This document shows, piece after piece, positions 16,900-24,120 of a stretch of DNA of 50,018 bases; within the stretch, counting starts at the first letter, position 1; each line of letters opens with the position of its first letter. This stretch comes from Actinomadura montaniterrae (GTDB lineage Bacteria > Actinomycetota > Actinomycetes > Streptosporangiales > Streptosporangiaceae). Made by a program: the position numbers and the translations under genes. The notes beneath the pieces were generated by a model. The model worked only from the letters and a program-made list of their open reading frames with translations, did not search any database and was not told where the DNA came from. The DNA is taken from the NCBI RefSeq assembly GCF_008923365.1, contig NZ_WBMR01000052.1, positions 1 to 50,018 of the forward strand, written 5' to 3'.

Positions 16900-19800
16900 C
16901 GGGCGCCGGGATCCCGGCGCCGGCGGCCGGCGGCCCTCGGGCGAGCCGCCGCGGCGAGCGCGCGACATTCCCCGGAGGGCCGGGCAGGCGCCCCCTCGGC
17001 CGGGGCTCGACCGGCTGAGGGACGTTCTCGCCGCCGTCTCGCCGCACGACGCGCCGGACGCGCGCGAGCTGAGCGAGATGCTGTGGCTCGCCTGCCACAT
17101 CACTCCGGCGCAGGACGAGCCGGCGACCGGTGTCCCGGCCCCGCCTCAGGCGGAGGAAGACGCCGCGCCCCAAGCCGAACCCGACGACGGCGAGAGCGCG
17201 CCGCCGCCGCCCGAGCCCGCGGCCCCGGAGCCCCGCTCAGCGCTGCACCCCCGTCCCGCCGCCGGCACCGCACCATCCGCCGGCGCGGCCTCGGAGGTCC
17301 TCGTCCCGACGGCGCCGATGCTGTCCGACCCGCTCGGCGTGCAGCGCGCGCTCCGGCCCGTCAAACGGCGCGTCCCGTCCCGGCACCGCCGCGAACTCGA
17401 CGAGGCCGCCACCGCCGACCGCATCGCCGACACCCGCCTGTGGACGCCCGTCCTCGTCCCCGAGTCCGAACGCTGGCTGACGCTCACCCTCGTCGTCGAC
17501 ACCGGCCCCACCATGCGGCTGTGGCGCCCCCTCGCCCGCGAGCTGACCGAGGTGCTGCTGCGGCAGGGCGCATTCCAGAACGTCGGCGTCGCCTACCTCG
17601 ACGCCACCGGCGGAATCTCACCCGCCCCCGGCGCACCCCCGCGCGCCCCCGGCACCATCCAGGACGCCTCCGGACGGCACGCCGTCCTCCTCCTCAGCGA
17701 CTGCTCCGGACCGCACTGGTGGAACGGACGCGCCGCGCCCGCCGTCCGCCGCTGGGCCGAGACCGGCCCCACCGCGATCCTCCAGCCTCTCGCCGAGAAC
17801 CTCTGGCGCCGCACCGCCGCCCCCACCACGCCCGGCCGCGCCGTCCTGCCCCGGCCGGGCGGCCCGAACACCGCCCTCCGCTTCACCCCGCTCGACGGTG
17901 CCGCGCCGCCCGGCGTCCCCGTCCCCGTCTTGGAGGTCGCGCCGCGCTGGTTCGGCGCCTGGGCGCGGCTCGTGTCCGGCGCGGGCCCGCAGCCCGCCGC
18001 GATCGCGTCGCTGCCGTCCGGCCCGTCCGCTCCGGCCCCCGCGCCCCGCGACGTCCCCGTCGCCGAACGCGTCCGCCGCTTCCTGCGCACCGCCTCGCCC
18101 GACGCCGCCGAACTCGCCGCCCACGTCGCCGTCTCCGTCCCGTCCCTGCCGGTGATGCGGCTCATCCAGCACGGCGTCCTCGGCGGCTCCGACCCGGGCC
18201 GGCTCGCCGAGGTCCTGCTCAGCGGCCTGCTGCGGCCGCTGGACGACGTCCGCTACGAGTTCGTCCCGGGCGCCCGCGAGGCCCTCCTCGACACCCTCCC
18301 GCGCCCGGAGGCGCTGCACACCCGCCGCGTCCTCGAAGCCGTCTCCGCCGAGATCGAGCGCCGCGCCGGCCGCACCGCCGAGACCTTCCGCGCCCTCCTC
18401 GCCGCCACGGACGGCCCCCTGACCCTGACCGCCGACACCGACCACTTCGCCCTCATCCCCCACGAGACCCGCACCAGCCTCGTCCCGTCGCCGCCGGACG
18501 TGCCGGGCTTCCCGGCGGCCCTGCGCGACGACTACGAACCGGTCCGCCTGCTGCTCGCCGGCTCGTGGGTGACCTCGTACCTCGTCCGGCCGCGCCGCCG
18601 GGACGTGGGCGCGGATTTCGCGGTCGTCAAGGTCCTCGAAGAACCCTGGAGCGACGAGGACAGGGCGATGCTGCGCTCCCTGGCCGGGCCCGCGCGGCAG
18701 CTCGCCCGGATCTACGAGCACGGCGACATCACCGTGGACGGCGCCACGGTCGGCTGGTACGCGCAGGAGTACTGCGCGCACGGCTCGCTGGACAAGCTGA
18801 TCCACGAGGACTCGCCGCCGGCCGATGACCGGGAACGGCGCCGGATCATCGCCTCCCTGGCCGAGTGCCTGCACCACTGGCAGGACGCCCTCGGCCTCAC
18901 CCACACCGACCTGCAGCCGGCGAGCGTCCTGATCCGCTCGCGCGACCCGTACGAGCTGGTGATCGGCGACGTGCGCGGCGCGGCCCCCATCGCGCGCGGG
19001 ACGAGGGACGCGTCGCCGCTCACCGCGCGCTACGCGGCCCCCGAGCTGCTGAACGGCGAGCTGGGCGAGCCCGGGGCGTGGTGGGCGCTGGGGGTCATCG
19101 CCCACGAGCTGCTCCTGTGCCGGACGCCTTTCGACGACCTCACCACCCTGCGGCTGATGGAGAGCCTGGGTTCCGGCGGCCGGCCACCGCCGATCGACGA
19201 CGTCAGCGACCCGGAATGGCGGCGCCTGATCGCGGGCCTGCTGACCCTCGATCCGGACGAACGCTGGGGCTACGACGAGGTCAAGAAGTGGGCCCGGGGC
19301 GCCGGTGCCCCTGCTCCGCCTCGCGCCGTCGCCGTGGACGACGTCCTGGAGCTGAACGGGGCCGGGCAGGGGGCCGCGTTCTCCAACGCATGGAGACTGC
19401 CGATCTCGACGCCCAGGACGCCGTGCATCGGGCATGGCCCCGACGGCGACGCCTTCACCGCGCCTTGCCTCGACCTCATGGCCGGCACCTCGGGTCTGGT
19501 CGTGGGCGACGCCGACGCCCGGCGGCACGTCCTGCAAGTGATGGCCCTCGCGCTCGCCGCCAAGTACTCGCCCTCCCACATGGTGCTCGCCTTCGTCGGC
19601 CTGGGAGAACATCCGCTGGGCGAGCAATACTCCGCCCTTCCGCATGTCGTCGGCTCCGACGAGGAACTGCTGGGCAGGCCGCGCGCGCTTCAAGATTTCC
19701 TCGACTTCCTCTCGGTCGCGTTGAACACGCGCAGGGACCACGCGTCGCCCGAGGACCTGCCGCACCTGGTCGTGATGGCGGACGTCTCGCTCACGTTCCC

Positions 19801-20818
19801 GTCCAGCAAGCGCGAGGTGGGCGAAACGCTCCTCCAGCTCGCACAGCGCGGCGCGGCGCTCGGCGTACACGTGATCCTCGCGTCGTCCACCGTCGAGAGC
19901 AGCACGATGTGGGACCGGTTCCTGCCGCTCCTCGACTGGCGGATCGTCGCGAACCGCCTGCCGCCCGCCGTGCTCCGGAGCGTCCTCGGCCGAGCGAGCC
20001 TTCCCTTCTCCGGCCCCGGCACGGCCTACCTCTCCACCGGACGCGGTGATCCCCGCCCGTTCACCCCAGCCCCTCTGCCGTCCGAGGCCGACCTGTCCCG
20101 TTTCATCAGCGACGCGCCGGACCGGCGGACGGACGACCGGCCCGACGCCGAGCCGCCGGGGAGCGGCGGGCTGCCGGAGCGCATCCGACGGGACGAGCTC
20201 GGGATGGCCTCAGGTGGGCACATCCCGATCGGGGTGCAGGGCGAAGCGCGGGAGACGGTCGCGCTGGACTTCGGGATCCGCCCGCACCTGGCCGTCTACG
20301 GGAACGCGGGCACCGGGAAGACGAACGTGCTGCGCCTCGTGGTCCAAGCGCTCCGCCGGGACGAGGACACGCCGCTCTACGTGATCGACCCGGGCGGCGG
20401 GCTGCGCGAGTCGGTGCTGTTCGGGCCCGGCGCGCAGCTGGCCTGGACGGAGACGTACGCGACCACGTCCGCGCAGGCCAGGGACCTGGTGTACGGGTTG
20501 GCGCGGCGGCTGGACGACGAGGAGCGGCAGCGGCGGGACGTGTTCCTGGTCGTCGACGACCAGGACATGCTGGACACGGAGACGTTCCTCCCGATCCACG
20601 AGCATCTCGGCCCGGCGGAGCCGCGGCTGCACCTCGTGATCGCCCGCACGGACGTGCGCGCCGGGGACGAGCCCGACCCGCTGCTCGTGCTCGGGCAGCC
20701 GGGCTTCGCGAACCTGCGCATGGGCGTGGCCGGCGCCGACGGGCGCGCGATCCCGGGGCGGGGCGCGCTCGGGCAGGGCGCCGACCACGTCATCGTCCAG
20801 GTCGCGGAGGCCCTCTGA
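16892..20818 (+). CDS. SAV_2336/vWA-like, pseudokinase and EccC-like ATPase fusion protein
   Basis: This 1308-residue multidomain protein has, in order: an N-terminal helical segment (35-75); a Pro/Ala-rich linker; a vWA-like SAV_2336-type domain (about 193-310) with a degenerate MIDAS (Asp203 in DTGPT, Asp270 in LLSDCSG); and a pseudokinase (about 547-800). The pseudokinase keeps Lys580 and APE (716-718), but HRDLKPxN reads HTDLQPAS and DFG reads GDVRG. Two FtsK/EccC-like ATPase units follow. The first (about 815-1050) has lost Walker A (VVGDADARRH) but keeps the LPHLVVMAD strand. The second has GNAGTGKT (1137-1144) and a VVDDQD Walker B. No membrane segment is seen. It is probably the adaptor or scaffold for the MoxR ATPase and protease. 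Confidence 0.85.
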   Translation: MSDGRRDPGAGGRRPSGEPPRRARDIPRRAGQAPPRPGLDRLRDVLAAVSPHDAPDARELSEMLWLACHITPAQDEPATGVPAPPQAEEDAAPQAEPDDGESAPPPPEPAAPEPRSALHPRPAAGTAPSAGAASEVLVPTAPMLSDPLGVQRALRPVKRRVPSRHRRELDEAATADRIADTRLWTPVLVPESERWLTLTLVVDTGPTMRLWRPLARELTEVLLRQGAFQNVGVAYLDATGGISPAPGAPPRAPGTIQDASGRHAVLLLSDCSGPHWWNGRAAPAVRRWAETGPTAILQPLAENLWRRTAAPTTPGRAVLPRPGGPNTALRFTPLDGAAPPGVPVPVLEVAPRWFGAWARLVSGAGPQPAAIASLPSGPSAPAPAPRDVPVAERVRRFLRTASPDAAELAAHVAVSVPSLPVMRLIQHGVLGGSDPGRLAEVLLSGLLRPLDDVRYEFVPGAREALLDTLPRPEALHTRRVLEAVSAEIERRAGRTAETFRALLAATDGPLTLTADTDHFALIPHETRTSLVPSPPDVPGFPAALRDDYEPVRLLLAGSWVTSYLVRPRRRDVGADFAVVKVLEEPWSDEDRAMLRSLAGPARQLARIYEHGDITVDGATVGWYAQEYCAHGSLDKLIHEDSPPADDRERRRIIASLAECLHHWQDALGLTHTDLQPASVLIRSRDPYELVIGDVRGAAPIARGTRDASPLTARYAAPELLNGELGEPGAWWALGVIAHELLLCRTPFDDLTTLRLMESLGSGGRPPPIDDVSDPEWRRLIAGLLTLDPDERWGYDEVKKWARGAGAPAPPRAVAVDDVLELNGAGQGAAFSNAWRLPISTPRTPCIGHGPDGDAFTAPCLDLMAGTSGLVVGDADARRHVLQVMALALAAKYSPSHMVLAFVGLGEHPLGEQYSALPHVVGSDEELLGRPRALQDFLDFLSVALNTRRDHASPEDLPHLVVMADVSLTFPSSKREVGETLLQLAQRGAALGVHVILASSTVESSTMWDRFLPLLDWRIVANRLPPAVLRSVLGRASLPFSGPGTAYLSTGRGDPRPFTPAPLPSEADLSRFISDAPDRRTDDRPDAEPPGSGGLPERIRRDELGMASGGHIPIGVQGEARETVALDFGIRPHLAVYGNAGTGKTNVLRLVVQALRRDEDTPLYVIDPGGGLRESVLFGPGAQLAWTETYATTSAQARDLVYGLARRLDDEERQRRDVFLVVDDQDMLDTETFLPIHEHLGPAEPRLHLVIARTDVRAGDEPDPLLVLGQPGFANLRMGVAGADGRAIPGRGALGQGADHVIVQVAEAL

Positions 20819-20824
20819 GCAATA

Positions 20825-20842
20825 TTGGATCGAGCTGTCCAT
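20825..20842 (+). promoter_or_regulatory. TetR operator copy 1 (upstream of tetR-like gene)
   Basis: The 18-bp imperfect palindrome TTGGATCGAGCTGTCCAT lies just upstream of the TAGGGT -10 box of the TetR gene, over its -35 region. A second copy at 21478-21495, in the opposite orientation, agrees at 13 of 18 positions, including an unbroken TTGGATCGA. The match and the positions suggest autoregulation. Confidence 0.7.
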
Positions 20843-20849
20843 AACGTGT

Positions 20850-20855
20850 TAGGGT
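20850..20855 (+). promoter_or_regulatory. Leaderless -10 box of the TetR gene
   Basis: TAGGGT is followed by six bases and then the ATG at 20862. No ribosome binding site is present, which fits transcription starting at the start codon. Confidence 0.6.
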
Positions 20856-20861
20856 CGCGGC

Positions 20862-21437
20862 ATGGCGAGGCCGAGGCAGTTCGAGGAGGAGCGGGCGGTG
20901 GAGGCCGCCATGCGGGCCTTCTGGGAGAGCGGGTACGAGGCGACCTCGACGCAGGAGCTGTGCGCGGCGACGGGGCTCGGGCGCAGCAGCATCTACAACA
21001 CCTTCAGCAGCAAGCACGACCTGTTCACGCGCGCGCTGACGCTGTACATGGAGATCAGGACGGCGAACATCCTGGAGGCGCTGGAGGACGCTGCGCGCCC
21101 CGTCCGGGACCGGCTGCGGACGGTGCTGGGGTGGGCCGTGACGGCGCCGGCGGACGATCCGGTCGGGTGCCTGGTGGTGAACTCGATGATCGAGCTGGCG
21201 CCGCGCGACGAGGACGTCGCCGGGCTGCTGCGCAAGGACCTGGAGACGCGGCTGGCGGCGCTGCGGGCGGCGATCGAGTCCGGGCAGCGGTCCGGGGAGA
21301 TCGACGCGGGCAAGGACGCGGGCGCGCTGGCGCACTTCGTGGTGGCGGCGATCAGCGGGATGCGGGTCGCGGCGCGCGGCGGCGCGGACGAGCGGACGCT
21401 GCGGGCGATCGCCGACACGGCCATGACGGCGGTCTGA
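20862..21437 (+). CDS. TetR/AcrR-family transcriptional regulator
   Basis: The 191-residue repressor has the TetR helix-turn-helix at about 10-55 (AVEAAMRAFWESGYEATST, ELCAATGLGRSSIYNTFSSK). The C-terminal ligand-binding domain has a GCLVVNSMIELAPRDE segment typical of the LmrA/YxaF-like group. It precedes an efflux pump gene and is separated from it by a strong terminator. Two copies of one 18-bp operator flank it. It probably represses itself and the pump until a drug-like ligand binds. Confidence 0.92.
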   Translation: MARPRQFEEERAVEAAMRAFWESGYEATSTQELCAATGLGRSSIYNTFSSKHDLFTRALTLYMEIRTANILEALEDAARPVRDRLRTVLGWAVTAPADDPVGCLVVNSMIELAPRDEDVAGLLRKDLETRLAALRAAIESGQRSGEIDAGKDAGALAHFVVAAISGMRVAARGGADERTLRAIADTAMTAV

Positions 21438-21465
21438 GGCGGGCCGGCGGCCGGCCCGCCTTTTT
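21437..21465 (+). terminator. Rho-independent terminator after the TetR gene
   Basis: An 11-bp perfect GC stem (AGGCGGGCCGG with CCGGCCCGCCT, loop CGG) is followed by five Ts. It starts at the last base of the stop codon. It separates the regulator transcript from the pump gene, so the pump needs its own promoter or read-through. Confidence 0.9.
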
Positions 21466-21477
21466 CACGGCCAAATT

Positions 21478-21495
21478 TTGAACTATTCGATCCAA
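21478..21495 (-). promoter_or_regulatory. TetR operator copy 2 (upstream of efflux gene)
   Basis: On the minus strand this reads TTGGATCGAATAGTTCAA, an imperfect palindrome. It shares an exact 12-base stretch, extended outward (ATATTGGATCGA), with the site upstream of the TetR gene. It lies between the terminator and the GGAGGTGA ribosome site of the pump, so a bound repressor would block initiation. Confidence 0.7.
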
Positions 21496-21509
21496 TATGG
21501 AGGTGACCG

Positions 21510-22691
21510 ATGCCGCTGGCCGTCTACGTCCTGGGCCTGGCGATCTTCGCCCAGGGCACGTCGGAGATGATGCTGGCCGGGCTGCTGCCGCAGATGTCGG
21601 CGGACCTCGGCGTGTCCGTGCCGGACGCGGGGCTGCTGATCTCGGCGTTCGCCGTCGGAATGCTGGTGGGCGCGCCCGTGCTGGCCGTCCTCACGCTGCG
21701 GTGGCCGCACCGCCGGTCGCTGCTGGCGTTCCTGGCACTGTTCGCGCTCATGCACGCGGCGGGCGCGCTGACGCCCGGGTACGGGGTGCTGTTCGCGACC
21801 CGGGTGGCCGCGGCGTTCGTGTACGCGGGGTTCTGGGCGGTCGCGGCGGCGGCCGCGATCGGGCTGGTGCCGGCGAACGCGCGGGGCCGCGCGATGGGGA
21901 TCGTCGCGGGCGGCCTCACCCTCGCCACCGTCCTCGGGCTGCCCGCCGGGACCGTCCTCGGGCAGCATTTCGGCTGGCGGTCGGTGTTCTGGGCGGTCGC
22001 GGCGATGTCGCTCGCGGCGATGGCCGGGGTCGCGGCGACGGTCAGGGGCGGGCGCCCCGACGAGGCCGCGCCGCGGCTGCGGGACGAGCTGCGGGCGATG
22101 GCCAGGCGGCGGCTGTGGCTGTCCTACGCGACGACGTCGCTGGCCACCGGCGCACTACTGGTGATCTTCGGCTATCTCGGCGCGATGCTGGAGGACACGA
22201 CGGGCATCCCGGAGCGGTGGGTCCCGGCCGTGCTCGCGCTGTACGGGGCGGGTTCGCTGGTCGGGATCGCGTTCGGCGGCCGGATCGCCGACACCCGGCC
22301 CATGGGGACGCTCTACGGCGGGATCGCCGGGCTGGTGGCGGTGTGCGTCGCGCTGGCGCTGACGCTGGGCTCGGCCGTCCCCGCCACGATCCTGGTGTTC
22401 CTGCTGGGCCTGTTCGGGTTCGCGATCAATCCGGCGCTCAACTCGCGGGTGTTCGCGCTGTCGGACGCGTCCCGGACGCTGGTCGCGGCGACGAGCACCT
22501 CGGCGTTCAACGTGGGCATCACCGCCGGGCCCTGGCTCGGCGGGCTGGCGCTGGACGCGGGCGCCGGGTACTCCTCCACCGCGTGGATCGGCGCCGGGCT
22601 GGGCGTCGCCGCCCTCGCCGTCGTGGCCCTGGGACGGGAGCGCCGCCCGGTCCGCCGGGAGAGCGAGGCACGGGCGACCGTCGACGCGTGA
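21510..22691 (+). CDS. MFS efflux transporter, Cmx/CmlR-like (DHA1)
   Basis: The 393-residue protein has 12 predicted membrane helices. It shows the DHA1 pattern of chloramphenicol-type exporters: VLGLAIFAQGTSEMMLAGLLP in helix 1, a shortened motif A region (LRWPHRRSLL) and motif C-like VAGGLTLATVLGLPAGTVLG. It should export a small hydrophobic drug in exchange for protons. GGAGGTGA lies five bases before the ATG. An operator copy for the neighbouring TetR protein is immediately upstream. Substrate specificity cannot be read from the sequence. Confidence 0.88.
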   Translation: MPLAVYVLGLAIFAQGTSEMMLAGLLPQMSADLGVSVPDAGLLISAFAVGMLVGAPVLAVLTLRWPHRRSLLAFLALFALMHAAGALTPGYGVLFATRVAAAFVYAGFWAVAAAAAIGLVPANARGRAMGIVAGGLTLATVLGLPAGTVLGQHFGWRSVFWAVAAMSLAAMAGVAATVRGGRPDEAAPRLRDELRAMARRRLWLSYATTSLATGALLVIFGYLGAMLEDTTGIPERWVPAVLALYGAGSLVGIAFGGRIADTRPMGTLYGGIAGLVAVCVALALTLGSAVPATILVFLLGLFGFAINPALNSRVFALSDASRTLVAATSTSAFNVGITAGPWLGGLALDAGAGYSSTAWIGAGLGVAALAVVALGRERRPVRRESEARATVDA

Positions 22692-22695
22692 GCGG

Positions 22696-22730
22696 GACGG
22701 GCCGGCGCGGAGCGTCCGCGCCGGCCCGTC
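22696..22730. terminator. Bidirectional hairpin terminator
   Basis: A perfect 16-bp stem (22696-22711 with 22715-22730) with a three-base loop lies between the convergent efflux and secreted-protein genes. It has no T tract, as is common for actinobacterial terminators, and could serve both strands. Confidence 0.75.
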
Positions 22731-22742
22731 GCGTGGCGTCGT

Positions 22743-23990
22743 CTACCAGCGGCACTGCGGTGCGGGCAGCCCCCAGAGAGCGCGCTTGCCCGGGTACTCG
22801 GCGAGCGTCCAGACGCGGTGCTGGGCGCGGTAGCAGCTCAGGTCCTCGGGACCGTAGGAGATCGTCCGCACGGACCGGTTCCGCCAGCCGTGCCCGCGCT
22901 GGTCGGCCTGGAGCATCGTGCCGCGCTTGGAGCCGTGGCTCTGCGTGAACCACCAGTGGCCGTGGGCCCGGACGCCGCCCTGCACGCGGTCGCCGGGAAG
23001 GCTCGCGACCCAGTTCGGGTACGCGACGCCGCCGGCCCCGGCGACCAGGCCGGTGCCGTTGCGCAGCGGCCACGTCGCGACGCGCCCCTGCGGCTCCTTC
23101 TCCTTGCAGTACTCGCCCGCGATGAGCGACGGGCCGCGGGTCGTGCGGTCGACCGACATCCACGACACGCGCGGCGCGCCGTGGCCCGCGCACCTGGCGC
23201 CGGCCCAGCCGTGCGCGTACTGCCAGCTGCCCGTCTGCGGCATGACGTACCGGTAGCCGTGCCCGTAGTACTTGTCTCCGTGCAGGCCGACCCACTCCGC
23301 GTGCCCGGTCGACCCGTTCCGGCTGCGGCCGAGGTCGAAGATCTGCCGCATGTCGAACTCGCGCAGGCCCGCGCGGGTGTCGGCGACGTACAGCTTGTCG
23401 CCGAACCAGGCGATGCCGCCGGCGTGCAGGTCGATGTCGCCGTAGGAGACCGTCCCGTGCCGCAGCGCCGGGTAGACGAGCAGGACGTGCCGGTAGGTGT
23501 GCCGGTCCGGGTTCACGAACGTGAGCCGGACGGCGCCGTCGTTGTGCCAGGACACGACGATCGGGCGGCCGGCGCCCCACCGGCCGTCCACCGCCGCGTC
23601 CGAGACGGTCGTGACGCCCTGCGGGTACCACTTGCGGGTCGCCGAGTCCGCCTTGTCGAAGCAGTAGGTGCGCGACCCGGCGGGCACCTTGGCCGCCGCG
23701 GCGCAGCCGCCGGTGAGATGGCGCTGCCCCGAACCGTTGATGAGCGCCTGGACGCCGCTCCTGGCCAGCTCCTCCCCGAGCGCGCGCAGCGGACGGTCGA
23801 GGCTCGCGCCGCGGCGCAGGCCGAAGTCCGCCTTGCGCGGCGCCGCGTCCCGCGCCGAGGTCGAGGCCGCCGCGGGCCCGGGCTGGACGACGGCGGGGAC
23901 GGACGCCACCAGCGCGGCCAGCGGGACGCCGGCCGCGAGCGCGGTGACGGCCGGCCGCCGCCCGCTCACTCTCCGTTTCTTGATCATCAC
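22743..23990 (-). CDS. Secreted protein of unknown function, beta-propeller-like
   Basis: The 415-residue exported protein has a basic N terminus, a hydrophobic core and probable signal cleavage after PAAAS (about residue 43). The mature part is rich in Trp, Tyr, Gly and His, with repeated strands such as HAGGIAWFGDKLYVADT, HAEWVGLHGDKYYGHGYRY and PNWVASLPGDRVQGGV. The spacing of these resembles propeller blades. At least five cysteines could form disulfides. I do not recognise a catalytic motif. The GTG at 23990 is favoured by AAAGGA nine bases upstream; an ATG follows directly at 23987. It lies downstream of the M6 protease in the same direction, past a terminator. Confidence 0.8.
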   Translation of the reverse strand: MMIKKRRVSGRRPAVTALAAGVPLAALVASVPAVVQPGPAAASTSARDAAPRKADFGLRRGASLDRPLRALGEELARSGVQALINGSGQRHLTGGCAAAAKVPAGSRTYCFDKADSATRKWYPQGVTTVSDAAVDGRWGAGRPIVVSWHNDGAVRLTFVNPDRHTYRHVLLVYPALRHGTVSYGDIDLHAGGIAWFGDKLYVADTRAGLREFDMRQIFDLGRSRNGSTGHAEWVGLHGDKYYGHGYRYVMPQTGSWQYAHGWAGARCAGHGAPRVSWMSVDRTTRGPSLIAGEYCKEKEPQGRVATWPLRNGTGLVAGAGGVAYPNWVASLPGDRVQGGVRAHGHWWFTQSHGSKRGTMLQADQRGHGWRNRSVRTISYGPEDLSCYRAQHRVWTLAEYPGKRALWGLPAPQCRW

Positions 23991-24085
23991 GACGGCCGTC
24001 CTTTCCGGCGCCGTCTCGCGGAAAACCCCGCGCGCCGTCGACGGAAAGGCAAATGACCATTACATCGGCCGTGTGAACCCGCGCG

Positions 24086-24111
24086 CCCGCCCGGGCGTCC
24101 GCCCGGGCGGG
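24086..24111 (-). terminator. Hairpin terminator after the M6 protease
   Basis: CCCGCCCGGGCG and CGCCCGGGCGGG form a near-continuous 11-12-bp GC stem with a minimal loop. It lies ten bases past the stop of the M6 metalloprotease gene. There is no T tract. Confidence 0.65.
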
Positions 24112-24120
24112 GCGACGGGG

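Noticed and set aside
16892..20818. A type VII secretion (ESX) locus because of the EccC-like domains
   Set aside because: There are no WXG100, EccB, EccD, EccE or mycosin genes nearby, and the protein has no membrane helices.
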